A stretch of 19,098 bases of DNA from an uncultured Oscillibacter sp. (GTDB lineage Bacteria; Bacillota; Clostridia; Oscillospirales; Oscillospiraceae). The stretch covers positions 1 through 19,098 of the forward strand of contig NZ_URDP01000039.1 of assembly GCF_900546705.1 (NCBI RefSeq), given 5' to 3'. Each line of letters begins with the position of its first letter. Within the stretch, counting starts at the first letter, position 1. The position numbers were made by a program, and so were the translations under genes. A model generated the notes under the pieces. It saw only the letters and a program-made list of their open reading frames with translations. It made no database searches and had not been told where the DNA came from. This document shows positions 7,282-13,932 of this stretch, piece by piece.

Positions 7282-8661
7282 TCAGGACTTCTTTTTATGC
7301 ACCACCCGCACCACCATGTTGGTCAGGGCGAACAGGGCAATGGCGTTGGGGATGACCATCAGCTGGTTGAACATATCGGACAGGCCCCACACCAGATCGC
7401 TGGAGGTAATGGTGCCCAGGAAAATAAACACCAGAGCGATGACCGTATACACGATGGTAGATTTACGGCCGAAGAGATAGGTCACATTGATCTTGCCGAA
7501 GAGGTTCCAGCCCAGGATGGTGGAGAAGGCGAAGAAGAACAGGCAGATGGCCACGAACTTGGCACCCAGTCCTGCGCCCATGACCGTACCGAAGGCCGTC
7601 TGGGCCAGATTGGTGTTATTGAGGGTCTGGGCCACAGCGTCGGTATAGCCGGCAGCCAGAGGGCCGTCCGCGGTATAGAGGGTGGAGATAATCACCAGGG
7701 CGTTGAGGGTCAGCACCACGAAGGTGTCGATGAACACGCCGATCATGGCCACCACCCCCTGATCGTGGGGGTCCTTCACGTTGGCCAGTGCGTGAGCGTG
7801 GGGGGTGGAGCCCATGCCGGCCTCATTGGAAAAGAGGCCTCGCTTGGCACCCTGGCTGATGGCAATCTTCAGCGCGGCACCCAGGCCGCCGCCGATGATG
7901 GCGTTGGGCATGAAAGCGTAGCGGAAAATCATGCCGAAGGTGGCGGGCAGGTACTTGATCCGGACCACCAGCACCACCAGGCCGCCGGCCAGGAACAGCG
8001 CCGCCATAATGGGCACCAGCTTTTCGGTCACGGCAGCCAGCCGCTGCACGCCGCCCAGGAAGATCACCGCGCAGATGACCACCAGCACCACACCCACGAT
8101 CCAGGCAGGCACGCCGAAGGCCGTCTCAAACGTGGAGCCGATGGAGTTGGACTGCACCATGCAGCCGAAGAAGCCCAGGGCCAGGATGATGGCCACGGCA
8201 AAGAAGCCGGCCAGGAACTTGCCGAACGCACCCCGGAAGGCGGTGGTGATGTAATAGACAGGACCGCCCTGGATGTGACCCGTCTCATCCTTTACCCGGG
8301 TCTGCTGGGCCAGGGTGGCCTCCGCGTAGATGGTGGCCATGCCGAAAAAGGCGATGATCCACATCCAGAAGATAGCGCCGGGGCCGCCGGTGAGAATGGC
8401 GCCGCTGGCGCCGACGATGTTGCCGGTACCCACCTGGGCGGCGATGGCCGTGGCCAGGGCCTGGAAAGAGCTCATGCCGCTTTTATGCTTGGCGCCGTTG
8501 AGCGAGAGGCTGCCGAATACCCGGCGCATACCTTCGCCGAAGCATCGAACCTGAACGAATCGGGTCTTGATGGAAAACCACAGTCCCACGGCGATCAGCA
8601 GCACCACCAGGATGTAGTCGGACAAATAGGTGTTGACGGTTTGTACGATTTGAAGCAGCAT
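7282..8661 (-). CDS. AGCS family alanine/glycine:cation symporter
   Basis: A 459-residue integral membrane protein of the alanine or glycine:cation symporter family (AGCS, Na+:alanine symporter). It has about ten to eleven hydrophobic segments from residue 15 on and the family signature region around 78-100 (VGTGNIVGASGAI and GGPGAIFWMW). Further typical parts are KRGLFSNEAGMGS and the C-terminal WNLFGKI-type segment. It probably imports glycine or alanine with sodium. Glycine is favoured because a tandem glycine riboswitch precedes the gene. The frame is open far upstream, but that part is the riboswitch. The true ATG is at 8661, preceded by GGGAGG. The gene is monocistronic, with its own promoter (8961-8989) and terminator. 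Confidence 0.93.
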   Translation of the reverse strand: MLLQIVQTVNTYLSDYILVVLLIAVGLWFSIKTRFVQVRCFGEGMRRVFGSLSLNGAKHKSGMSSFQALATAIAAQVGTGNIVGASGAILTGGPGAIFWMWIIAFFGMATIYAEATLAQQTRVKDETGHIQGGPVYYITTAFRGAFGKFLAGFFAVAIILALGFFGCMVQSNSIGSTFETAFGVPAWIVGVVLVVICAVIFLGGVQRLAAVTEKLVPIMAALFLAGGLVVLVVRIKYLPATFGMIFRYAFMPNAIIGGGLGAALKIAISQGAKRGLFSNEAGMGSTPHAHALANVKDPHDQGVVAMIGVFIDTFVVLTLNALVIISTLYTADGPLAAGYTDAVAQTLNNTNLAQTAFGTVMGAGLGAKFVAICLFFFAFSTILGWNLFGKINVTYLFGRKSTIVYTVIALVFIFLGTITSSDLVWGLSDMFNQLMVIPNAIALFALTNMVVRVVHKKKS

Positions 8662-8682
8662 GGTCAATTCCCTCCCAAAATG

Positions 8683-8716
8683 AAAAAACGGAACGGCTGA
8701 ACGATCAGCCGCTCCG
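8683..8716 (-). terminator. Intrinsic terminator of the glycine riboswitch expression platform
   Basis: On the minus strand CGGAGCGGCTGA pairs with TCAGCCGTTCCG (one G-T pair) around a TCGT loop, followed directly by six T residues. It lies between aptamer 2 and the symporter ribosome site, so it is the obvious control point: glycine binding must either allow or prevent this hairpin. The sense of the switch is not decided by the sequence. Confidence 0.85.
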
Positions 8717-8767
8717 AAGAAGAAACTCCAAAGGATTTTGCGCGGGCACCCCATACCCGCGTATTCC

Positions 8768-8847
8768 CACTCTGTCCTTTTACCTGAGAGATTCAGCGGC
8801 AGCGCCGCCTTGCACCTTCGGTCCCCGTTTTCCGGGCTTCTCCAGAG
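8768..8847 (-). promoter_or_regulatory. Glycine riboswitch, aptamer 2
   Basis: The second aptamer of a tandem glycine riboswitch. On the minus strand the conserved core reads GACCGAAGGTGCAAG, then a variable GCGGC/GCCGC hairpin, then TCTCTCAGGTAAAAGGAC. The closing P1 helix is formed by CTCTG and CAGAG at the two ends. An 8-base linker connects it to aptamer 1, the short spacing usual for cooperative tandem glycine sensors. It is followed by a CGCGGG/CCCGCG hairpin and then the terminator at 8683-8716. Confidence 0.9.
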
Positions 8848-8855
8848 CCACATCC

Positions 8856-8934
8856 GTCCATAGTCCTCACCCGACTCCCGGGCGCCTGAGAGTTTCACTC
8901 CTTCGGCAGGCTTGCGCCGTTCCCCTACGGACTT
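8856..8934 (-). promoter_or_regulatory. Glycine riboswitch, aptamer 1
   Basis: The first aptamer. On the minus strand its core reads CTGCCGAAGGAGTGAAACTCTCAGGC. An 8-bp P1 helix closes it: GTCCGTAG (8925-8932) pairs with CTATGGAC (8856-8863) with one G-T pair. The 5' conserved purine stretch is AGGGGAACGG, a little off the usual GGGAGAGA form, but the CCGAAGG and CTCTCAGG elements are standard. It begins about 20 bases after the expected transcription start. Confidence 0.88.
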
Positions 8935-8960
8935 CGTTTGCCGTTATCCAATTTTTTCTT

Positions 8961-8989
8961 ACCTTACCACGGACGCCTCTCTTTGTCAA
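8961..8989 (-). promoter_or_regulatory. Promoter of the glycine riboswitch-symporter transcript
   Basis: On the minus strand TTGACA (8984-8989) is followed at 17 bases by TAAGGT (8961-8966). The -35 is perfect and the -10 poor. The expected start falls about 20 bases before aptamer 1, which is the right distance. Confidence 0.65.
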
Positions 8990-9075
8990 TTGCATTTTTT
9001 AACAATTTGTTTCCTTGTTGCGGACGAATATTTTTTATTCAAGGACATTCACCGGTGGTTTGCCCACGGGTCATC

Positions 9076-9104
9076 AAAAAAAGGCCGCCCGAAGGCGGCC
9101 TTTC
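9076..9104 (-). terminator. Terminator of the PfkB kinase gene
   Basis: GGCCGCC (9083-9089) pairs with GGCGGCC (9094-9100), extended by A-T pairs, around a CGAA loop. On the minus strand the stem is followed by a run of seven T residues. It begins six bases after the kinase stop codon. Confidence 0.9.
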
Positions 9105-9109
9105 GTATC

Positions 9110-9991
9110 TCAATAAAATGCGTGGATGTAATCCAGTACGTCCTGACGGGTGCCCTGGAAAGGTCCGGGAGTCTCCATCTTCAGCGAGACCAGCGCCGTG
9201 CAGTACTGCAGCGCCTCAGCCACGCCCGCCCGCTGACGCTCGGTGATGTAGCCGGCAAACGTGGTGTCGCCCCGGCCGGTGCGGCCGGACAGGTTCCGGG
9301 CCTTGATGGGGCAGGTGTAGATGGCCTTTCCGTCGTAGGCCAGCACCTCGGTATTGTGGGTGATGAGCACTTCCTTGGCGCCCCAGCTGTGCAGCAGACG
9401 GGCAGCCTCCGCCCGGTCGGTAAGGCCCGTGAGGATCTCCGCCTCCGCGGCATCGGTCTTGAGGTAGTCAATGACCGGCAGGTACTCCTTCTTCTCCGCC
9501 CAGTCGTGGAAGGCCATGGTCTTGTCGGATTCCACATGGCGCAGCAGACACTGTACGTCCACCGCCACCTTGCCGTGTTTGGCTGCCTCTGCAAAGAGGG
9601 CACCGTCAAAGTCGCCGTAGACCAGTCCCGCGAAGTGGTAGATCTTCGTCTCGATATCAGGAAGCTCGTCAAACCGGAATGGATCGCACACGCCCATGGA
9701 CGTGCAGGCCCGCTTTTCCTTGTCGGCAGTAAAGTACTGGTTGCGGATGGAGCAGGTGGCCGCAGAGGGTTTCCAGTACACGTCTGCGCCGGAGCCGGCA
9801 AAACGCTCTTCCACATCGGCGTCCGCAGGGTTCAGCTTTGTGAAAATGGCTGTGCGGTTGCCGCTTTTGGCAGCGGCAAAGCCGGAGGCCACCACGGCGC
9901 CGCCCACCTCCTTGCGCTCATTGCCCTGGTAATCGATATTGTGATCCAAAGACACCGGCCCGATGACCAGCACATCATACGATTTCTTCAT
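9110..9991 (-). CDS. PfkB (ribokinase) family carbohydrate kinase
   Basis: A 293-residue cytoplasmic sugar or polyol kinase of the PfkB fold. The N-terminal start DVLVIGPVSLDHN and the GGAVVASGFAAAKSG segment (30-44) match the first family signature. The second signature is changed from the common DTxGAGD to GRTGRGD (236-242), with D242 as the likely catalytic base and the preceding glycines forming the anion hole. This TGRGDT variant is found in a PfkB subgroup that includes plant myo-inositol kinase, so an inositol-like or other polyol substrate is possible, but I cannot assign one. Start ATG at 9991 has GGGAG eight bases before it. It is a single-gene unit with a good promoter and a clean terminator, so context gives no hint of the substrate. 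Confidence 0.87.
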   Translation of the reverse strand: MKKSYDVLVIGPVSLDHNIDYQGNERKEVGGAVVASGFAAAKSGNRTAIFTKLNPADADVEERFAGSGADVYWKPSAATCSIRNQYFTADKEKRACTSMGVCDPFRFDELPDIETKIYHFAGLVYGDFDGALFAEAAKHGKVAVDVQCLLRHVESDKTMAFHDWAEKKEYLPVIDYLKTDAAEAEILTGLTDRAEAARLLHSWGAKEVLITHNTEVLAYDGKAIYTCPIKARNLSGRTGRGDTTFAGYITERQRAGVAEALQYCTALVSLKMETPGPFQGTRQDVLDYIHAFY

Positions 9992-10037
9992 AGATGGAGC
10001 TCCCTTCCCTTTTGTATTCGGTATGGTTCCTTTGCTG

Positions 10038-10066
10038 ATTATACCATTGTTTTCCTCCGGCGTAAA
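10038..10066 (-). promoter_or_regulatory. Promoter of the PfkB kinase gene
   Basis: On the minus strand TTTACG (10061-10066) lies 17 bases before a perfect TATAAT (10038-10043). The leader to the ATG at 9991 is about 40 bases. The promoter sits just after the stop of the first mgtC gene, with no strong terminator between. Confidence 0.72.
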
Positions 10067-10075
10067 CCCCGGCGA

Positions 10076-10768
10076 TCAAAGCTCTTCCACCGTGGCCACG
10101 CCCTCAATGGTGTGGATATCCGCCAGGAGCTTTTCCACCTTGCACTTCTTGTTCAGGCGCAGGGAAAAAATTGCGCAGGCGTTGTGCTTTTCGCTGCCGG
10201 CAGAGCGGGTGATTTCCAGGTTCAATATCTTCAGATTCAGCTCCCGGAACAGGCGCAGTACCGCCTCCAGGCAGTTTTTGTTGGTGTATTCCATGTACAG
10301 GTTGATCTCCGGCGCGTGATCCAGCATCCGGTACTCCAGCTTGGAGAAGAACAGCTCCGCGGCCAGGATCAGCAGCGTGGCAAAGATGCCTCCCTCGTAG
10401 AAGCCGCCGCCCAGCGCCAGGCCGATGATGGCGGAGGCCCACAGTCCCGCCGCCGTGGTCAGTCCCTTGACCCGCTGGCGGCGGGTGACGATGATGGTGC
10501 CGGCGCCGATGAAGCCGATGCCCGCCACCACCTGAGCGCCAAGACGGGCCATATCGGTAAAGTAGTGCATATGCAGATACAGGTACTGGCTGGTCAGCGT
10601 CGTCATGGCGGCGCCCAGACAGATGAGGATGTGGGTGCGGAAGCCCGCCGGACGGCGCTTGTACTCCCGCTCGATTCCGATAATACCGCCGCAGGCCACC
10701 GCCAGCAGCATCCGTATGGTGATGGAAAGTATGCTGACGTCCCGCAGTCCGTCAAAAATCGATAGCAT
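10076..10768 (-). CDS. MgtC/SapB family membrane protein, copy 1
   Basis: A 230-residue MgtC/SapB protein. Four to five membrane segments fill residues 15-140, with the family motifs GGIIGIERE near 27-35, RRPAGFRTH, GIGFIGAGTI and KGLTTAAGLWAS. The C-terminal 80 residues form an ACT-like soluble domain, as in Mycobacterium and Salmonella MgtC. The family is linked to growth at low magnesium and to modulation of ATP synthase or cation transport, but the exact activity here is unknown. The ribosome site GGGGAGGAG precedes the ATG at 10768. It follows the second copy by 17 bases, so both are in one operon, and the two proteins are clearly paralogues. Confidence 0.92.
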   Translation of the reverse strand: MLSIFDGLRDVSILSITIRMLLAVACGGIIGIEREYKRRPAGFRTHILICLGAAMTTLTSQYLYLHMHYFTDMARLGAQVVAGIGFIGAGTIIVTRRQRVKGLTTAAGLWASAIIGLALGGGFYEGGIFATLLILAAELFFSKLEYRMLDHAPEINLYMEYTNKNCLEAVLRLFRELNLKILNLEITRSAGSEKHNACAIFSLRLNKKCKVEKLLADIHTIEGVATVEEL

Positions 10769-10785
10769 GGCTGCGTCTCCTCCCC

Positions 10786-11511
10786 TCAGATCTCATCAAT
10801 GGTGTAGACGCTCTCCAGCTCGGAGATCGCCGTGAGCACCTGGGTGTGTGCCTGCTTGTGGTGCAGTCGGATGGTGAACACCGCGCTGGGATGCAGCGCC
10901 TGCCCCTCCCGTCCCCGGTCAATGTCCACCTCGTAGATCTGCACATCCTGGGACTTGATACGGTTGATGATCTGCCCCACGTCATCCAGGGACTGGAACT
11001 CCACATAGATGTTCATGTTTCTGGCGTTTTCCACCACCATGGTCTCGATGGGCGGCAGCAGCCGCATGGATAGGAAAATCAGCGCAAAGCCCAGCAGCAC
11101 GCACTCATAAAAGCCCGCTCCGATGGCAAGCCCCATGCAGGCGGAGGCCCACAGTCCCGCCGCCGTGGTCAATCCCTTGACCTCCTGGCGTCCTGTCACC
11201 AGGATGGTGCCGGCGCCCAGGAAGCCGATGCCGTTGATGACCTGGGCACCGAAGCGGGACACATCGGTGCGGATTCCCGTCTCCGCAGCCATCTCCACCC
11301 ACGCGTGGGTCACCATAAAATACTCGTACTGACTCAGCAGCATGGTCAGCGCCGCGCCCAGGCTTACCAGCATATAAGTGCGAAAGCCCGCCGGGCGGCG
11401 CTTGCGTCCCCGTTCCAGGCCAATCAGGCCGCCGAACAGCATGGCCAGCACCATCCGCAGCAGCACGGACAAGGTATTCATCTCCCGCAGCGGGTCCAGT
11501 ATACTCAGCAT
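10786..11511 (-). CDS. MgtC/SapB family membrane protein, copy 2
   Basis: A 241-residue paralogue of the downstream mgtC gene, with the same motifs: GGLIGLERG, RRPAGFRTY, GIGFLGAGTI and KGLTTAAGLWAS. It differs by a longer loop after the third membrane segment (around VEMAAETGIRTDVS) and by its C-terminal ACT-like domain, which shares little sequence with copy 1. This points to tandem duplication followed by divergence of the soluble part. The frame continues upstream to a TTG, but the ATG at 11511 has a GGAGGGAGGGG site and begins MLSILDPL, matching MLSIFDGL of copy 1, so that start is preferred. It is first in the operon behind a structured leader. Confidence 0.92.
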   Translation of the reverse strand: MLSILDPLREMNTLSVLLRMVLAMLFGGLIGLERGRKRRPAGFRTYMLVSLGAALTMLLSQYEYFMVTHAWVEMAAETGIRTDVSRFGAQVINGIGFLGAGTILVTGRQEVKGLTTAAGLWASACMGLAIGAGFYECVLLGFALIFLSMRLLPPIETMVVENARNMNIYVEFQSLDDVGQIINRIKSQDVQIYEVDIDRGREGQALHPSAVFTIRLHHKQAHTQVLTAISELESVYTIDEI

Positions 11512-11655
11512 CGCAACCCCTCCCTCCGCCCGCCGTTTCCGGCAATACGCGGAGAGGAAGAACCGGCGCCAGCCGTTTCTTCCTCCTGAATTCAATACTT
11601 AAAAGCTGCTTTTTTGCAGTTTAAAACGCTTGCGTTGTGGAATTTTCCAATATTT
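11512..11655 (-). promoter_or_regulatory. Structured 5' leader of the mgtC pair
   Basis: About 145 bases separate the predicted start site from the first mgtC ATG, and several inverted repeats fill them. There is a CTGC/GCAG hairpin with an A6 loop and T-rich flank (11606-11619). A long one pairs GAGGAAGAA with TTCTTCCTC around an inner CGGC/GCCG (11554-11585). A third has TCCGC/GCGGA enclosing GCCG/CGGC (11525-11553) and abuts the ribosome site. The layout suggests RNA-level control, perhaps by metal, but I recognise no known riboswitch class. Confidence 0.4.
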
Positions 11656-11662
11656 TTACTTA

Positions 11663-11691
11663 TTTGTATCATTCTTTCGGCATATTGTCAA
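11663..11691 (-). promoter_or_regulatory. Promoter of the mgtC pair
   Basis: On the minus strand a perfect TTGACA (11686-11691) is 17 bases from TACAAA (11663-11668). The -10 is four of six but preceded by a TGA that may act as an extended element. Confidence 0.65.
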
Positions 11692-11781
11692 TACGCAACT
11701 GATATTGCCGGAAGTTTTTCGTGAAAACAGATAATTCCGTGCCGGATATTTAGCAATATTTTCAGCCGCTCCGCGGGACGT

Positions 11782-11837
11782 GCAGCAAACGTTTGTGCTG
11801 CGTGGTAAAGGACGCCCGGGCCTGAACGGGCCCGGGC
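11782..11837 (-). terminator. Two hairpins after the metallo-hydrolase gene, possible terminator
   Basis: GCCCGGGCC (11814-11822) pairs with GGCCCGGGC (11829-11837) five bases past the stop codon, followed by only TCCTTT. A second inverted repeat, GCAGC...GCTGC at 11782-11801, encloses the perfect palindrome CAAACGTTTG. Neither has a real U-tract, so termination may be inefficient. The AAACGTTT centre also resembles a LacI-type half-site pair. Confidence 0.45.
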
Positions 11838-11842
11838 TCCAT

Positions 11843-12844
11843 TCACTTTGCGGGAAGATACTCTGCCGTCAATGCGCCCTCCGGTCCCACAGCAAAGCAC
11901 ACCGCAGCATGGGGCGGTACGTGCTCCGTAAAACCGGGAACGTCCGGGCAGTCCGAAAAATACATCTGTGCCCCGGCATCCCGCACCAGGGCGAGCGTAT
12001 CCGGGTGCGCGCTGTTGTAGCGCCGGTCACTGGAAGCGCAGCACACCACCGCCTTGGGCTGCACCGCCTCCAGCAGTGCCGCGTCCGCGCCGTCCTTTTG
12101 TCCGTGGTGTCCCACCTTGAACAGATCCGCCCGCAGCAGAGCCGGGTCAATCTGCCCGTAGCCCAGGCAGTTGGTGTCGCCGGGCAGCAGCATTCCTGTA
12201 CCCTGGTACTCCAGGCGCAGCATCAGGCTGAAATTGTTCATGCGGGCATCCAGGGCATCCAGCTTCCGCCAGAACGCCGCCGGGTCCTTTTCGGCAAACA
12301 GGTCGTGGCAGCGGCTCTCCAGTTCATCCGCCTTCTCCGCTGATGGTGAGAGCACCCGGCAGGTCAGGTCCCGGCACAGCGCAAACGACTCGCCGGCGCA
12401 AAGGCGCCGGACGGTGCCGCCCCGCCGCTTCACCAGTTCACACAGGCGCTGATAATCATTGAGGGAACGCATGAAGTTCCGCTGGGAGTCCGTAGTTCCC
12501 CTGCTGTCATCCAGAATATGCATGTGGGTGTGGAAAAAGTCCACCGGAAGCGTCTGCCACAGTTCTGCGGGCGGAAACTTTTCCGCCACAGCCAGCAGGC
12601 CGCAGGTATGATCCTCGTGGATGTGGGTATTGACCATGCAGTCAATGTGTCCGATCCCGGCGGCAGTCAGATAGTCCGCCATGGGACGGCGCCCGGAATC
12701 CCGGAAGGCATACTCCCCCGCCAAGGCGCTGCCGCCGTCGATGACCAGAACAAAGCAGCCGTCCTGCCGGGACGGGTCGGGGCACTGGGCCACAACGGCC
12801 TCTCCGTATCCCACATTGACAAAGGTAAGTTTCATTGTTTCCAT
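11843..12844 (-). CDS. Stand-alone ComEC-like metallo-beta-lactamase-fold hydrolase
   Basis: A 333-residue soluble protein with the metallo-beta-lactamase fold. The metal motif is HIHEDH (74-79) within VNTHIHEDHTCG. The later metal aspartate is in LLPGD (D223), then KVGHHG (244-248), and an AHPDTL segment near 279 resembles the C-terminal ComEC pattern. An NNFSLMLRLEY stretch (203-213) also fits ComEC/Rec2-type domains. There is no signal peptide or membrane segment, so it acts in the cytoplasm. It is the last gene of the sugar ABC operon, starting four bases after the permease stop with no strong ribosome site, so it is probably coupled. A second ATG at 12835 is possible. Its substrate is unknown; a phosphoester, lactone or nucleic acid are all open. 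Confidence 0.82.
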   Translation of the reverse strand: METMKLTFVNVGYGEAVVAQCPDPSRQDGCFVLVIDGGSALAGEYAFRDSGRRPMADYLTAAGIGHIDCMVNTHIHEDHTCGLLAVAEKFPPAELWQTLPVDFFHTHMHILDDSRGTTDSQRNFMRSLNDYQRLCELVKRRGGTVRRLCAGESFALCRDLTCRVLSPSAEKADELESRCHDLFAEKDPAAFWRKLDALDARMNNFSLMLRLEYQGTGMLLPGDTNCLGYGQIDPALLRADLFKVGHHGQKDGADAALLEAVQPKAVVCCASSDRRYNSAHPDTLALVRDAGAQMYFSDCPDVPGFTEHVPPHAAVCFAVGPEGALTAEYLPAK

Positions 12845-12848
12845 AGGC

Positions 12849-13748
12849 TTATCCGATGGCGCGCTTGATGTAGAGGCTGGAGAGGATCAGGACCAGGATG
12901 GTCATGATGATGGCGCCGGCGCTGCCGAATCCGAAGTCCAGCGATTTGATGCCGTAGTTGTACAGATACTGGGTGATGGTGGCCGTCGTATTGGCAGGGC
13001 CGCCGCCGGTGAGGAGGTTGACCTTGTCGAACAGGCGGAAGCTGTCGATGGTACGCAGCAGAGCACACAGCGCCAGGGAATTCTTGATGTTGGGAATGGT
13101 CACATACCACAGGATCTTCAGCCGGCTGGCGCCGTCGATACGGGCGGCCTCATACTGGCTGGAGGGCACGGACTGCAGCGCCGCGTACAAAAGCAGGAAC
13201 ACAAAGGGTGCGCTCTGCCATATGTCGATCACCAGGAGCATGCCAAACGCCGTACGCATGTCGGAAAACCAGTTGTAAACCGGCAGGTTCAGCGTCTGGA
13301 GCACCTGATTGACGATTCCGTAGTTAGGAGAGAGCATCATGCGCCAGCTCAGCGCCACCGTGACCGTGGGAAGCAGGTACGGCAGCAGCAGCAGTGTACG
13401 CATAAGCTTCTGGCCCCGCTTGATGCTGTTGACCGTCAGGGCCATGATGAAACCGAAGAGCATTTCAAAGATCACGGCCAGCACGGTAAAGCGCACCGTG
13501 TTCCAGACCGCCTGCTGGAAATAGGGGTCCGCCAGCAGCTTGGTGTAGTTCTTCAGTCCGATAAATTCCGGAGCCTTCTGCAAAGAGCGCAGGAGGTTAT
13601 AGTCGGTAAATCCGCAAAAAACGATAAAAATCAGCGGAAAAGCGGTCATGACCAACAGCACCAACAGGGTAGGGCTGATCATGGCCATGCCGAACCGGCG
13701 GGTGACGCTGTGGCTGGTATTCAGTTGTGATAGTTCGTTTCTTCTCAT
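12849..13748 (-). CDS. CUT1 sugar ABC transporter permease, MalF/UgpA type
   Basis: A 299-residue permease with six membrane segments and the binding-protein-dependent transport EAA loop at about 198-222 (SQYEAARIDGA, then VTIPN), which docks to the ATPase. The N-terminal region (first helix ISPTLLVLLVMTAFPLIF, then GFTDYN and the FIGLKNY segment) is typical of the MalF/LacF side of carbohydrate CUT1 systems. The start at 13748 has GAGGGAA at 7-base spacing. It is separated from the solute-binding protein gene by 184 bases of hairpin-rich DNA, and is followed at once by the metallo-hydrolase. Cargo is not evident from sequence. Confidence 0.92.
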   Translation of the reverse strand: MRRNELSQLNTSHSVTRRFGMAMISPTLLVLLVMTAFPLIFIVFCGFTDYNLLRSLQKAPEFIGLKNYTKLLADPYFQQAVWNTVRFTVLAVIFEMLFGFIMALTVNSIKRGQKLMRTLLLLPYLLPTVTVALSWRMMLSPNYGIVNQVLQTLNLPVYNWFSDMRTAFGMLLVIDIWQSAPFVFLLLYAALQSVPSSQYEAARIDGASRLKILWYVTIPNIKNSLALCALLRTIDSFRLFDKVNLLTGGGPANTTATITQYLYNYGIKSLDFGFGSAGAIIMTILVLILSSLYIKRAIG

Positions 13749-13932
13749 ACGGTTCCCTCGCAGTCGGAGAGGATTTTTTCCGTTCTGGCTCCGGCCGGCG
13801 GACCCATCCTGCCGGCCCGGAGCTCACTTGCCGGGGTGCGGAGATACGTAGCCCGGGAACCGGGGCGCCGGAGCGCCCCGATTCATCCGGTCAGTGCGAT
13901 TGAATTCAGGTCTTGCCGAAGGCGGACGGGAC
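13749..13932 (-). repeat. Intercistronic hairpin-rich gap between SBP and permease genes
   Basis: This gap contains no gene. Two strong stems are visible: CGGGGCG/CGCCCCG (13861-13880), and CTCCGGCCGGC pairing with GCCGGCCCGGAG with one bulged base (13789-13822). No U-tract follows either, so they look like mRNA-stabilising or partial-stop structures that raise binding-protein over permease levels, a common arrangement in ABC operons. Confidence 0.5.

Noticed and set aside
7297..8700. Plus-strand open frame opposite the AGCS gene, His- and Gln-rich
   Set aside because: Composition is that of a reverse-complemented membrane-protein gene; it runs into the riboswitch platform and has no start signals.
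8662..8898. N-terminal extension of the AGCS protein through the riboswitch
   Set aside because: This DNA is explained by two aptamers and a terminator; ATG at 8661 has its own ribosome site and gives normal family length.
10044..10075. Possible terminator after the mgtC pair (CCGG...CCGG)
   Set aside because: Only four or five pairs, no U-tract, and it overlaps the pfkB -35 region.
8912..10765. Plus-strand open frame spanning the riboswitch, pfkB and mgtC
   Set aside because: Crosses two promoters and a terminator of well-supported minus-strand genes, with no domain of its own.
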